Part shown: positions 1-8,992 of the stretch, in pieces
Position numbering within the stretch: the first letter of the stretch is position 1
How the letters are laid out: each line of letters opens with the position of its first letter
Assembly (NCBI RefSeq): GCF_001746295.1
Contig: NZ_MJAH01000003.1
Span: forward strand, 616,575-680,574
DNA length: 64,000 nt
From: Streptomyces sp. LUP47B
GTDB lineage: Bacteria > Actinomycetota > Actinomycetes > Streptomycetales > Streptomycetaceae
Direction: 5' to 3'
Notes under the pieces: model-generated
Database searches by the model: none
Seen by the model: the letters and a program-made list of their open reading frames with translations, nothing else
What the model was told of the DNA's origin: nothing
Program-made: the position numbers and the translations under genes

Positions 1-1
1 C

Positions 2-412
2 CGGAGCCACATCGCCGCTCGGCAGTCACGCGTCAGCGTGAGCCGGTCGGAACACAAGGCCGTGGTGGCCCGGTTCGTCACCGCGCTGCACACCGGGCGC
101 ATCCAGGACCTGATGGAGATCATGGCGCCGGACGTGGTCTTCATCGCTGACGGCGGCGGGCTGTCCGGCGCCGCACTGGCCCCCGTCCACGGGGCCGGTC
201 TGGTGGCGACAATGCTCGCCGGCACCGACCGGGCCGCCTCCAAGACCACGACAGTGTGGCTCAACGGCGCCCCGGCCATCCGGATCGAATCCGACAGGGG
301 GCGGGCCGCGGTCAGCATCGTGGTCGAGAACGGGCGCATCACCCGGATCTACGCGACCTCCAATCCGCAGAAGCTGACGCGACTCGACAAACCGGCCGAC
401 CTCACCAGGTAG
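2..412 (+). CDS. C-terminal part of an ECF sigma factor (SigJ/ECF41-like), cut by window edge
   Basis: The frame is open from the first bases, so the gene begins before the window. The visible part opens with a basic stretch (HIAARQSRV) like the linker after sigma region 4. A SnoaL/NTF2-like domain of about 115 residues follows, with the APDVV..ADGGG motif and an NPQKL-type ending, both typical of the extra C-terminal domain of SigJ-like ECF sigma factors. In that family the domain tunes sigma activity. A GTG at 38 could be misread as a start, but the upstream residues fit the family. The DNA-binding part is not visible, so a free-standing SnoaL protein cannot be fully excluded. Confidence 0.7.
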   Translation, partial: RSHIAARQSRVSVSRSEHKAVVARFVTALHTGRIQDLMEIMAPDVVFIADGGGLSGAALAPVHGAGLVATMLAGTDRAASKTTTVWLNGAPAIRIESDRGRAAVSIVVENGRITRIYATSNPQKLTRLDKPADLTR

Positions 413-673
413 AGCGCGGCGTGGGTGTTCCGGGCATGAGCTGCCCTTGGGACGTCGGGTCTACTTGAGCAGGAAACCGTGCGGGGACGACAGCATGCTC
501 GGAAGGTCGTGTCCGTCTCGGTCGCCTTCATCCTCCGGCTGCTGACCCGACGCCACCACAGGCGTTCGACGATGTCGCCGGCCGGGAGCGGCAGGGAAGC
601 GGCGCCGTCGGGCACGACGCCTCCGGAAGCGGGTTCCGCCGGTCCAAGTGCCTGCCGGGGCCGACGGGCAGAA
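413..673. other. Gene-free stretch after the sigma factor fragment
   Basis: Short open frames run through both strands here, but none has a good ribosome binding site or a recognisable family. I see no gene. The stretch ends at the strong hairpin at 674-701. Confidence 0.5.
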
Positions 674-701
674 GGCCCCGGACCGACCGTGGTCCGGGGC
701 C
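674..701 (-). terminator. Strong hairpin terminator, 11-bp perfect stem
   Basis: GGCCCCGGACC (674-684) pairs perfectly with 691-701 across a 6-base loop. It lies about 105 bases past the stop of the small secreted protein on the minus strand and likely ends that transcript. Being symmetric, it could also stop read-through from the sigma factor gene. Confidence 0.7.
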
Positions 702-807
702 TCTGGCCTCACCTCGAGATGAACGCAAGCGGCCACTGACGGCCGGGCGGGTGCAGGGGTTCCGCGCCCGGGCGGCGGAAGCCGGTTCAGTGGGTCATGG
801 AGTGTCT

Positions 808-1059
808 TTACCAGCCGTGCCCGCAGTCCGAACCGATGTCGGTGCTCTGTGCACCCGGGCTGCCCTCGCCGTTGATCAGGTTGCCGGCGAGGCCGCCGAG
901 GAGGTTCACTTCGCCGAGGATGTCGATGTTGAGGTCGTGGGACTTGCACCCGCCGCCATGCGAGCCTCCCGCAGCCTGGGCGGTGGCAGGGCCGACGCCC
1001 ATGAAGCTGAATCCACTGATGATGGCGACCGCGACAGCGGCCTTGTGAAGCTTGCGCAT
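808..1059 (-). CDS. Small secreted protein, 83 aa, function unknown
   Basis: An 83-residue protein with a clear Sec signal peptide: basic MRKLHK, a hydrophobic stretch to about residue 24 and a likely cleavage after ATAQA near residue 30. The mature part is about 53 residues, rich in Gly and Asn, with only two cysteines (CKSH near its start, DCGHGW at its end) that could form one disulfide. The ATG at 1059 is chosen over longer versions because AGGAGG sits just before it. The pattern of a hydrophobic core (LGEVNLLGGLAGNL) flanked by cysteines recalls small Streptomyces surface proteins such as chaplins, but I see no real chaplin or rodlin domain. Monocistronic, with its own terminator at 674-701. 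Confidence 0.75.
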   Translation of the reverse strand: MRKLHKAAVAVAIISGFSFMGVGPATAQAAGGSHGGGCKSHDLNIDILGEVNLLGGLAGNLINGEGSPGAQSTDIGSDCGHGW

Positions 1060-1575
1060 TTGTCCTCCTGGAGTCGAATGGAGCGCGCCGTCAAAGATCA
1101 CCAAGCGCTCATTTCGGAGGCTAGATCGACATTTCCCACGGCGCTCACCGGGGGAGCCGTCCGGGGGCTCTGGGGCGCGCAGACAGAAGGACCGGCTCGG
1201 GAGGGGTTCCCGACGGGCTGGCCGGCCCGTCATCGTGATCGGGGGTGGGACCGCCGCCGAAGGGTGCTCGAGTTCGAGCGAACAGGTGTGAGCGCGCGGA
1301 TGCTACCGGCCGTGGCGGGGCATGTCCTGTCGCGTGAGCAGCCGGGCGTACTGGGGTAGCAGTGACAACCTGCAACCGAAGCTGATCTGTTGCGGCGCCT
1401 TGACCTGCGGCGACTCAAGTCCGACGACACAACATCCCAGCGTCGCGCACTGGTCGCAGCGTTACCAACCGCTGCGATCGTGATGTGCGTTGCGGACGGC
1501 CCCGCTGAGGTGGCGAAGCTGCCGATGCGCCATGGCCGGCGCGAGATGCGTCAGGCTGGGCTGGGCGCCGTGAGG
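1060..1575. other. Gene-free stretch of about 0.5 kb
   Basis: This stretch holds the promoter region of the small secreted protein at its left end. A long forward frame crosses it but only mirrors the VOC gene beyond. I recognise no gene, RNA or repeat. Confidence 0.45.
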
Positions 1576-1926
1576 TCACAGGCTGTGGGCGATGGGGTGC
1601 AGCGGTTGATACAGCGGGAGTTCGGCGCCGCTGGGGAGGCGAACCGCAGTCAGTTTGCCCCAACGCTGCTCACTGACCGGGCGGGTGATCTCGATCCCCT
1701 GTGCGCGGAGCTCGCCGAGCTGGGCGTCAAGATCGTCACACATCAAGTAGAACTCGTGCTGCGGCGGGCCGTCGGTTGGATGGACGGCCACCTCGGCTGG
1801 GGGCAGCTTGAAGATGAGCCAGCCGCCACCCGCGTCGACGCCGGGAAAGCCGAGAACGTTACTGAGAAAGGCGCGATCCGCCTCGGCGTCGTGGCTGTAG
1901 AGGATGACGTGTGCACCGCTGATCAT
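1576..1926 (-). CDS. VOC (glyoxalase/bleomycin-resistance fold) family protein
   Basis: A 116-residue single-domain member of the vicinal oxygen chelate family, with the two beta-alpha-beta-beta-beta modules: MISGAHVILYS at the start and a DDLDAQLGELRAQGIEI helix in the second half, followed by LPSGAELPLYQP. Members bind a metal or a small ligand and act as dioxygenases, lyases or resistance proteins; the sequence does not say which. The usual glutamate in the last strand reads as E of GAELPLY. The ATG at 1926 follows AGGAG; the longer upstream frame is rejected. It stands alone in a decayed region. Confidence 0.75.
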   Translation of the reverse strand: MISGAHVILYSHDAEADRAFLSNVLGFPGVDAGGGWLIFKLPPAEVAVHPTDGPPQHEFYLMCDDLDAQLGELRAQGIEITRPVSEQRWGKLTAVRLPSGAELPLYQPLHPIAHSL

Positions 1927-2109
1927 GGCTGGCTCCTGCCCCGTCGACGTGCTGGCGCTCGTGCCCTTCGGCATCTTGGCACGCTCAGGTCCCAGAAAAC
2001 CTTGGACCGCATCCGATGACACGCCGACTGACTTGCACAACAGCGGAAAGGACTTGGTGCTTGAACCGGCTTGGGGGAGCTGAGATTGCATGGCCCAATG
2101 GTCGGCCAC

Positions 2110-2225
2110 GACTCGGAGTCAGGCTGGTCGGAGCGCTCACCCTGGGTGCTCACGAAGTGCCCAGTCGCGGTCGGGGGGTCGTACTTGGTGACGCGGTACG
2201 CGTAGGGCAGCACGGCCTCATCCTT
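2110..2225 (-). pseudogene. Remnant of a conserved actinomycete hypothetical gene (YRVTKYDP type)
   Basis: Reverse-strand translation gives YAYRVTKYDP, which I recall as the N-terminus of a widespread Streptomyces hypothetical family. It is followed by a degraded GHFVSTQGERSDQ-like segment, after which similarity ends. Only a fragment is left, with no plausible C-terminus, so this looks like decay. The identification rests on memory of the family. Confidence 0.3.
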
Positions 2226-2531
2226 GCGCACAGGCCCGATGCCGGGCCGAGGAAATACCAGGGGGAGCTGAGACCGCGAGGATGAGGGACACGCTGTGAG
2301 GCACGCCCGAAACTTCGTGGTCAGGGCAGCGCTCCGTGCCACGAGTCGCGAGATCCTACACGTCAGGTTGCGGCACGCAACGACGACACCCTTGACGACT
2401 TCCTCCGGCCGGAGTGCGTGAAGAACGCTCCAAGACAGCCGCCTGCGCAGCTGAACACCTACACCGAGGAGCGTCCCCCAACTGGCGCACCCCACCGCGC
2501 AGCCCAACCGCGCCGACGGCACGCTGGCTCT

Positions 2532-2747
2532 ATGGCGTCTGATCAGCCCGTCGTCGTATACCCGCCCACTGAAGACGGAGGCCGACGCGTCCGGATAGGC
2601 GACCACTTCGTCGGGATCGCCTACGGGCTCCTCGACATCGCCGCTTTCGTCCAAGAAGCCGGCTTGCAGGACTGGGACGAGATGGACGTCGCCCGATCTG
2701 GGCTCATCGAATGGCGCGGTGGCGGGGCCGACGTCTGGGAACACTGA
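2532..2747 (+). CDS. Small conserved Streptomyces hypothetical protein, 71 aa
   Basis: A 71-residue protein starting MASDQPVVVYPP, with the pattern GGRRVRIGDHFVGIAYGLLD and a C-terminal LIEWRGGGADVW. I recognise this layout from small hypothetical proteins common in Streptomyces; no function is known to me. It has no signal peptide or membrane segment. The ATG at 2532 is preferred over an earlier ATG at 2418 because similarity starts only here. Its isolated position suggests it may have moved alone. Confidence 0.6.
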   Translation: MASDQPVVVYPPTEDGGRRVRIGDHFVGIAYGLLDIAAFVQEAGLQDWDEMDVARSGLIEWRGGGADVWEH

Positions 2748-3252
2748 CCGGCCTGTCAGCTGTCCGCGCAGCTGGAGCAGTTCCACTGCACCGTCGAAGA
2801 GATGGGGCACCCGCAAGACGCTCCTGGAGAGCAAGGCGGTGTTATGTCTGGCGGAGCGCGGCATCCGGTCGAGACCGAGTAGGGGATTGTTCGCCGAGCT
2901 GCGGCCGTGGTCGTCCGGCGGCCTCCCGACCACCCCGCCTACGACTGGGTTTCCGACGTGACCCCCCGTACCTGGGGTCCGGGGCGACCGAGCTCGACGC
3001 CCCCCGGCAGGTAGCGCTCACCTGGCTCCTCAGCCACACTCACGGCCTTGTCACCCATGATCGGCCTCAAGTCCGCCGCATTCCTCGCGAGGTGAGGGCG
3101 AGGGCGAGATCAGGCGGCTTGCCCGCGTCGGCCGAGTGCACCACGCTGAGCCCCGAGCATGAGTACTAGCGGCGAGCCCAGATCGTGCACCGATGAGTTT
3201 CTCGCGCCGCGCTGGTCTGTACGCCGGACACCCACGGACGGAAGGCTGGGCC
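2748..3252. other. Probable decayed coding DNA
   Basis: Base composition stays gene-like, and short frames such as QLSAQLEQFHCTVEEMGH (forward) read like protein, but every frame is stopped and none could be placed in a family. I read this as scars of lost genes. Confidence 0.35.
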
Positions 3253-3819
3253 ATGCGGAAACTGATCTATGGCATGAATCTGACCCTGGACGGCTACATC
3301 GCCGCGCCCGGGGACGACATCGGCTGGAGCGGACCGCCGAGCCACGAGCTGTTCCAGTGGTGGCTCGACCACGAGCAGGCGAGTGGCCTGTCGCTGTACG
3401 GGCGCAAGCTGTGGGAGGCGATGAGCTCCTACTGGCCGACCGGTGACCAGCAGCCGGGCGTCACCCCGGCGCAGATCGAGTTCGCACGGAACTGGCGGGA
3501 CACGCCGAAGGTGGTGTTCTCCTCGACGATCGACAAGGTCGACTGGAACACCCGCCTGGTCACCGGCGACGCGATCGCCGAGATCACCCGGCTCAAGGCC
3601 GAGGACGGCGACCCCATGAACATCGGCGGCGCAACCCTCGCCGGGGCGGCCATGCGCGCCGGGCTGATCGACGAGTACGTCATCGCCTCCCATCCGGTCC
3701 TGGTGGGCGGCGGCACGCCGTTCTTCACCGCGCTGGACAGCTGGGTGAACCTGAATTTGGTGGAGACGCGGACGTGCCCCGGCGGCGTGGTCCTGACCAG
3801 GTACGAGACAAGGCGCTGA
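3253..3819 (+). CDS. Dihydrofolate reductase family protein (RibD C-terminal-like)
   Basis: A 188-residue protein of the DHFR/RibD-C fold: MRKLIYGMNLTLDGYIA at the N-terminus, a central VFSSTID strand, GDAIAEITRLK, and the nucleotide-binding loop MNIGGATLA followed by EYVIASHPVLVGGGTPFF. Members are NADPH-dependent reductases of unknown substrate, common in actinomycetes and distinct from housekeeping FolA. The ATG at 3253 follows a weak GGAAGG site; an earlier in-frame start at 3193 lacks similarity. It converges on the FAD monooxygenase gene on the other strand. Confidence 0.8.
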   Translation: MRKLIYGMNLTLDGYIAAPGDDIGWSGPPSHELFQWWLDHEQASGLSLYGRKLWEAMSSYWPTGDQQPGVTPAQIEFARNWRDTPKVVFSSTIDKVDWNTRLVTGDAIAEITRLKAEDGDPMNIGGATLAGAAMRAGLIDEYVIASHPVLVGGGTPFFTALDSWVNLNLVETRTCPGGVVLTRYETRR

Positions 3820-3930
3820 GCAGCAGCTGTCCGTTCTCATCCATCGGGTCAGGGAGCCATACCGGCGATCTGCGCCGAATCAGAATGTGGCCTGCCGAAG
3901 CGTGGTCCCTCTCGACACGTTCTGTGACAC

Positions 3931-5229
3931 CTACGGCTTGGCCGACGAGGTGATCGGCGATCCGGCCGGGGCTGCGGAGTCCGGCACCGCGTAGTCGGGC
4001 AGCTCGACGCCGTTGATCGCGCGCCCGACCAGCTCGGTGAACCATTCGCCGGCGAAATCGGGGCGCGGCTCGGCGTCTGGCCCGGGGACGTCGCGGGTGC
4101 GGGCGTTCAACCGGCCGATCTCCTGGTTGGCCTCGACGAACGAGCGCATCCGCGCCTCGTAGCGAGCGAACCCGGCGTCGTGGTCCCATCCGGCAGCGGC
4201 CAGTTCTCCGGCCAGCACGTAGGCGCCGACCAGGGCCAGCCCCGTGCCCTGCCCGGACATCGGCGACGAGCTGAACGCCGCGTCCCCGAGCAACCCAACC
4301 CGTCCACTCGACCAGCCGTCCATCACCACCTGGGCGACCTGGTCGAGGTAGAAGTCCGGAGTGTCGTCCAGGTGGGCGAGGATGTCCGAGGTCAACCAGC
4401 CCAGGCCCGCCAACCGCTCCCGCAGTTGGACCTTCTGGGCCGCGACGTCACGGTGGTCGACGTTGAAGTCAGCGGAGGCGAAGTAGAACATGGCCATCGC
4501 CCGGGTGGCGTCCTGGATGGGCCGCAGGAGGGCGGAGCGCCCGGACTCCTGATCCTGGTACTCCAGCAGCCAGCGGTCCAGTCCGAACTCGTTGGGCACA
4601 CTGTAGAAGGCCAGCACCTGCCCGAGGTGGCGGAGGTACCGCTCATGCGGCCCGAAGACCATCGCTCGCAGCTCCGAGTGCAGCCCGTCCGCCCCGACCA
4701 CCAAGTCGAAGCGCCGCCGGTTGCCGCCCGCGAAGACCACGTCGACCCCGTCCGCGTCCTGGGCGAGCTGGGCGATACGGTCGCCGAAGATGTACTCGAC
4801 GCCGTCGCGGGTGTCGTCGTAGAGCACCTGGGACAGGTCCCCGCGCAGGATCTCGATGTCCGCGATGAATCCGTCGCCACCGTGGTCATCGGCACGGAAG
4901 GTCTCCAGCACCTGCCCGTCCGAATCCACGGTGTGCGCGCCGGCGGTGTCGGTGCACGCCGCGCGCACTGCCGCGTCCAGCCCCATGCGCCCGATGACCT
5001 CCTTGGCGATCCCGCGCGCGTCCACCGCCTGCCCGCCCGGACGCAGCTCGGGAGCCCGCTCGACCACGGTCACCTCAGCCCCCCACCGGCGCAGCCAGTG
5101 GGCCAGCGCGGGTCCCGCGATGCTCGCCCCCGCCACCAACACCCTGGGACCGCTCACCCGCGCCCCCTGCGCGCCCGTCCGGATCGCGTGCCCCTGGTCG
5201 GAGTCGTCGACGCTCATCACAGCCTCCAT
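3931..5229 (-). CDS. FAD-dependent monooxygenase (PHBH fold)
   Basis: A 432-residue single-component flavin hydroxylase. Near the N-terminus is the FAD-binding VLVAGASIAGPALAHWLRR with ERAPELR closing the Rossmann unit; the DG motif appears as DLVVGADGLHS, and the GD motif as VGLLGDAAFSSSPMSGQGT. Relatives (PF01494) hydroxylate phenols, tetracyclines and other aromatics with NAD(P)H and O2. The ATG at 5229 is chosen because GGGAGGA lies six bases before it; an ATG 12 bases later is the alternative. No partner gene is adjacent, so it may serve resistance or tailoring. Confidence 0.85.
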   Translation of the reverse strand: MEAVMSVDDSDQGHAIRTGAQGARVSGPRVLVAGASIAGPALAHWLRRWGAEVTVVERAPELRPGGQAVDARGIAKEVIGRMGLDAAVRAACTDTAGAHTVDSDGQVLETFRADDHGGDGFIADIEILRGDLSQVLYDDTRDGVEYIFGDRIAQLAQDADGVDVVFAGGNRRRFDLVVGADGLHSELRAMVFGPHERYLRHLGQVLAFYSVPNEFGLDRWLLEYQDQESGRSALLRPIQDATRAMAMFYFASADFNVDHRDVAAQKVQLRERLAGLGWLTSDILAHLDDTPDFYLDQVAQVVMDGWSSGRVGLLGDAAFSSSPMSGQGTGLALVGAYVLAGELAAAGWDHDAGFARYEARMRSFVEANQEIGRLNARTRDVPGPDAEPRPDFAGEWFTELVGRAINGVELPDYAVPDSAAPAGSPITSSAKP

Positions 5230-5554
5230 CTGTTTCCTCCCGCGCTGGAACGTTCCCAGCACAGGCCCACCGCTGTCGGTGTTCCAGCCGTATCGACCAC
5301 GGATCCGCACAAAACTCATCGGTCACGGCAGACGTTGATGAGAAACGCCACGTCAACTCAATCGGTAGGGTCCGCCGGGACTGTCGCGAACAGCTGTACC
5401 GGGCCATGGCCTTCAGGTTCCCGAAGGCGGATGTCATCGAGGACATGTCGTGGAATCCGGGTGCGTTGTGATGCCGTGACGGGGGGCCTGTCTCGTTGTG
5501 GGGTGGGGCCTGAGCGGCGTGCGCCCGCCGGATCCCTCGGGGGCGGAACAACGC
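5230..5554. other. Gene-poor stretch with a possible C-terminal gene scar
   Basis: A forward frame to a stop near 5471 reads REQLYRAMAFRFPKADVIED, which looks protein-like but has no start and no family I know. The rest is probably the region downstream of the MFS gene. I see no convincing gene. Confidence 0.35.
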
Positions 5555-6760
5555 CTACCGGCGACGGCCGAGCAATAGCCCGCCGGCGACCAGGGCCGAG
5601 GCGAGACCGAGGATGCCGACGGCGTGGGCCATGCTGCCGGCGGCCGATTCCAGGCCGATCACGATGAGCGGGCAGATGAACTCGCCCGCGAAGAAGGCGG
5701 CCGTCCACAGACCGGTGCCGCGGCCCCGGTCGGCGTAGCTGAGCTTGGACATCGCGATGGTCAGCAGCGAGGGCAACAGCATCCCGGTGCCGAGGCAGTT
5801 GAGCACCGCGCCGACGATCACGATCACCGGGCTGTTCGCCAGAGCGATCACCACGAAACCGGTCGCGCACAGGGCGAAGATCAGGGGCAGCCTGCGGTCC
5901 GGGCTGCCGGACAGTCTGGTGAAGGTGATGGAACCGACCACGGTGGCGGCGCTGGCGACCGCGGTGGCCAGGCCGATGACGCCGGTGGACTTCACGCCCA
6001 GGTCGTCGAGCAGGTAGGACATCTCGACGGGCACCGTGTAGAAGACCATCGCGCCGAACACGGTGAGTGCGCAGATGCCCGCCAGCAGGCGCACGGGGAA
6101 CGGCCGCTTCTCGCCCGCGGGTTCCGCGGTTTCCGCGGCGCCGGCAGGCCCGGGCCTGGACAGGGTGAGCGCCATGGCGGGGGCCAGCAGCAGGCCTACG
6201 GCGTAGATCCAGAAGGGTGCGCGCCAGCCCGCCGAGCCGAGGGCGCCGCCGATGACGAAGAACGCGGTGGCGGAGATGGAGGCGCACATGGTCTGCAGGG
6301 CCAGGTAGCGTTCGCGCGTCCGACCGCTGTAGTAGTCACCGATCAGCGTGGTGCAGCAGGTCATGATGGCCGCCTCGGCGATGCCGACCAGCACCCGGCT
6401 GATCACGATGGCGCCGAGCGAGTCCAGCCACAGCGGGGCGGTGCCGAGCAGTGCGTACAGGATCGTCGCCGCGACGAGCAGCCGTACCCGGCCGAGGCGG
6501 TCCACGATGACGCCCGCGAAGGGGGCGAGCAGCGCGAGCGCGAGGGCGGGGATGGTCAGGACGATCGGGACGAGGGTCTTCACTCCGGGCACGGTCGCGA
6601 AGTGGTCCTGCATCTTCGGCAGGACCGGCGCGAGCAGGACGGCGCCCAGCACCGGCAGACAGCTGCCCGCCATCAGGAGCACGGCGCGCAGCGGCCCCGC
6701 GTTCTCGGTATTCGGGCGCAGGCTGTCGGCGGGCGCGGGCGGGGACATGGGTCTGGACAT
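5555..6760 (-). CDS. MFS transporter
   Basis: A 401-residue major facilitator with about 12 hydrophobic segments. The loop between segments 2 and 3 has the family motif as GVIVDRLGRVRLL, and segment 4 shows SRVLVGIAEAAIM. A charged loop (SRPGPAGAAETAEPAGEKR) splits the two halves. It probably moves a small organic compound by proton coupling. It runs in the same direction as the LysR gene 147 bases upstream and lies next to the catabolic operon, so uptake or export of that pathway's substrate is the best guess. The ATG at 6760 has GGAG in front. Confidence 0.8.
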   Translation of the reverse strand: MSRPMSPPAPADSLRPNTENAGPLRAVLLMAGSCLPVLGAVLLAPVLPKMQDHFATVPGVKTLVPIVLTIPALALALLAPFAGVIVDRLGRVRLLVAATILYALLGTAPLWLDSLGAIVISRVLVGIAEAAIMTCCTTLIGDYYSGRTRERYLALQTMCASISATAFFVIGGALGSAGWRAPFWIYAVGLLLAPAMALTLSRPGPAGAAETAEPAGEKRPFPVRLLAGICALTVFGAMVFYTVPVEMSYLLDDLGVKSTGVIGLATAVASAATVVGSITFTRLSGSPDRRLPLIFALCATGFVVIALANSPVIVIVGAVLNCLGTGMLLPSLLTIAMSKLSYADRGRGTGLWTAAFFAGEFICPLIVIGLESAAGSMAHAVGILGLASALVAGGLLLGRRR

Positions 6761-6907
6761 GCCGAACTCCACGGATGGTGGCAGGGGTGCGGCGCAGAAC
6801 CGCTGCCCTTGGGCCACGCAGCGGGGCACCGGCGCACCGGAGGGGACACGCCCTGGACAGCGGGCGTCGGGGACTGCCCCGACTATGAGCCAGGCCGTTC
6901 CCGGCGA

Positions 6908-7867
6908 CTAGCCCTTACGTGATCGCACTGCCGGATCCTCGTCATCCGTGCCGCGGATGGGGTCTGCCCGCACCGCCGACGCCACGCGGGCGGCGGTCTC
7001 CCGCAGCCAGATGTGCGCGGCGTCGTGGGTGTGGACGGGGTGCCACCACAGCGCCTCCCGCAGCGGGACGGTCTCGTAGGGCGGCGTCATGATGCGTACC
7101 GGTGCGGTGCCGCGCAGGCGTTCGGCGAGGAGTGCCGGGACGAGGGCGATCCGGTGGGTGCCCGCGACCAGGAAGGGCAGCACAGTGAAGCTGTCGACGG
7201 AGACGCTCACCCGCGGTTCGATGCCGAGCATGCCGAGCTGGTGGACCGCAGGGGTGTCGTAGGCGCGCAGATAGGTCACCCACGGCAGGCGCGCCAGGTC
7301 GTCGCGGGAGAGACCGTCGCCCACCTCGGGGTTGTCCTCGGCGACGAGGAAGACCCAGCCGTCCTCGTACAGGTCGGTGACGGGGAAGTCGCTGATGATG
7401 CCGTGCGGCATGACCACGCCGTCCATGCTGCTCAGCACGGCACCGGCCACCTCGGTGATGCGGGGCGGGATCTGGACGAAGCGCACGCGGACACCGGGCG
7501 CCTCGCGGTCGAGGATCCGGGTGAGCTCGGCCCCGAAGACGGCCACCGAGTAGTCGCTGACGCCGAGGGTGAATTCGCGGGACTCCGTCGCCGGATCGAA
7601 GGCGGCCTGGCTGGTGAAGAGGCGTTCCAGCTGGTCGCAGACGGTGGAGGTGCGGTCGAGCAGTACTTGTCCGAGTGCCGTCAGTTCGTAGTGCCCTCCC
7701 ACGCGGGCGAGCAGGTCGTCGTCGAAGTGCCGGCGCAGCCGGGCGAGCGCGCCGCTCATCGCGGGCTGGCTCAGACCGACCCGCCGGCCGGCCCTGGTGA
7801 CGTTGCGCTCCTCGAGCAGGGCGCGCAGGGCGACGACCAGATTGAGATCAAGGCTTGCCAGGTTCAC
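6908..7867 (-). CDS. LysR-family transcriptional regulator of the catabolic operon
   Basis: A 319-residue LysR protein. The winged helix-turn-helix is at residues 5-65 (LDLNLVVALRALLEERNVTRAGRRVGLSQPAMS in part), followed by a substrate-binding domain of the NodD/PcpR/LinR kind (FTLGVSDYSVAVFG). The GTG at 7867 follows GGAG at proper spacing; longer readings would run through the divergent promoter and its palindrome. It is transcribed away from the 12-gene operon starting at 7997, the classic layout of an activator needing a pathway intermediate as co-inducer. Confidence 0.85.
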   Translation of the reverse strand: MNLASLDLNLVVALRALLEERNVTRAGRRVGLSQPAMSGALARLRRHFDDDLLARVGGHYELTALGQVLLDRTSTVCDQLERLFTSQAAFDPATESREFTLGVSDYSVAVFGAELTRILDREAPGVRVRFVQIPPRITEVAGAVLSSMDGVVMPHGIISDFPVTDLYEDGWVFLVAEDNPEVGDGLSRDDLARLPWVTYLRAYDTPAVHQLGMLGIEPRVSVSVDSFTVLPFLVAGTHRIALVPALLAERLRGTAPVRIMTPPYETVPLREALWWHPVHTHDAAHIWLRETAARVASAVRADPIRGTDDEDPAVRSRKG

Positions 7868-7898
7868 GGCGGCACTCCAGCGTGCGAGGGCGTCGACA

Positions 7899-7948
7899 GG
7901 ATAAGTCCGACGGATGACTGTCATCCAGATAATCGATTTCCCTTATCC
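7899..7948. promoter_or_regulatory. Divergent promoter region with LysR operator candidates
   Basis: A perfect 15-bp palindrome GGATGACTGTCATCC lies at 7912-7926. Around it GGATAAG (7899-7905) and CTTATCC (7942-7948) form a wider inverted repeat. Both sit between the divergent LysR and FAH genes, in unusually AT-rich DNA for this genome. They are the natural binding sites for the LysR regulator. Confidence 0.55.
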
Positions 7949-7996
7949 CAAGGGCTGCGGCCAGATTAGTCCCATCGCAATCAGGAGGACACGTTC

Positions 7997-8992
7997 GTGA
8001 AACCCGCAGCCACGTCCGTCCCTTTCGCCGGACCTTTTGCCCTCGGTACTCTCTCCGCCCCTGACGGGGTCCCGTTCCCCGCTCTCGTCACGCCGGACGG
8101 CCGCGCCCTCGACCTGCGCGCCGCCTTCGGCGAGCGGGAGCTGACCACCCGCACACTCCTCGAGAGCTGGGCCGAGGCCACGCCCCGCCTGTACGCCCTC
8201 GCCAGGGACGACAAGGCCGCCTGCCAGCCCCTCGGGGACTTGCGGGCGCACGCTCCGGTGGAGCCCCGGCAGGTCTTCCAGTCGGGTGCGAACTACCGGC
8301 AGCACGTGATCGACCTGGAGGTCGCCCACCGCGCCCCCGACGACCCCCGCACGGTCGAGGAGGCACGCGAGGAGATCGCCGCGGTCATGGACCGGCGGGC
8401 GGCCGAGGACCTGCCGTACGTGTTCATCGGGCTGCCCAGCGCGATCACCGGGCCGTACGACGACGTGCACCTTCCTGACTGGGCCGAAAAGCCGGACTGG
8501 GAACTGGAGTTGGCGGCCGTCATCGGCAAACCCGCCTACCGGGTGTCCACGGAAGAGGCGCTGGAGTACGTCGCCGGCTACACCATCGCCAACGACCTCA
8601 CCGACCGGGCCACCGTCTTCCGCCGGGACATGCCCGCCATCGGCACCGACTGGCTGCGCAGCAAGAACGCCCCCGGTTTCACCCCCCTCGGCCCGTGGAT
8701 CGTGCCCGCCGAGTCGATCGCCGACCCCGGCGATCTACGGGTCACGCTCAGACTCAACGGCGACACCATGCAGGACGAGTCCACCAAGGACATGCTCTTC
8801 GGAGTCGCCAGGCTGGTGTCGTACATCTCCCGGACTTCCCGACTCCTGCCCGGCGACCTCGTGTTGACCGGCAGCCCGGCCGGCAACGGCATCCACTGGG
8901 GGCGGCTGCTGCGCGACGGCGACGTCATGGACGGCTCCATCACCGGGCTGGGCGCCCAGCGCACCCGGTGTATCGGGGAGAAGGCCTCATGA
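7997..8992 (+). CDS. Fumarylacetoacetate hydrolase (FAH) family protein
   Basis: A 331-residue FAH-fold enzyme. The catalytic C-terminal domain holds the metal-site region KPDWELELAAVIG, then YVAGYTIANDLTDR and LLPGDLVLTGSPAGNG, the usual sequence of family motifs. Members hydrolyse or decarboxylate acylpyruvates and 2-hydroxy-dienoates formed after aromatic ring cleavage. The GTG at 7997 follows AGGAGG. It is first gene of the operon and overlaps the next start by four bases (ATGA), so the two are translationally coupled. A second FAH gene lies at 13314. Confidence 0.85.
   Translation: MKPAATSVPFAGPFALGTLSAPDGVPFPALVTPDGRALDLRAAFGERELTTRTLLESWAEATPRLYALARDDKAACQPLGDLRAHAPVEPRQVFQSGANYRQHVIDLEVAHRAPDDPRTVEEAREEIAAVMDRRAAEDLPYVFIGLPSAITGPYDDVHLPDWAEKPDWELELAAVIGKPAYRVSTEEALEYVAGYTIANDLTDRATVFRRDMPAIGTDWLRSKNAPGFTPLGPWIVPAESIADPGDLRVTLRLNGDTMQDESTKDMLFGVARLVSYISRTSRLLPGDLVLTGSPAGNGIHWGRLLRDGDVMDGSITGLGAQRTRCIGEKAS

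Noticed and set aside
1923..2933. Long reverse open frame of 336 codons
   Set aside because: It runs over the start of the VOC gene and the forward hypothetical gene, has no ribosome site and no protein family along most of its length.
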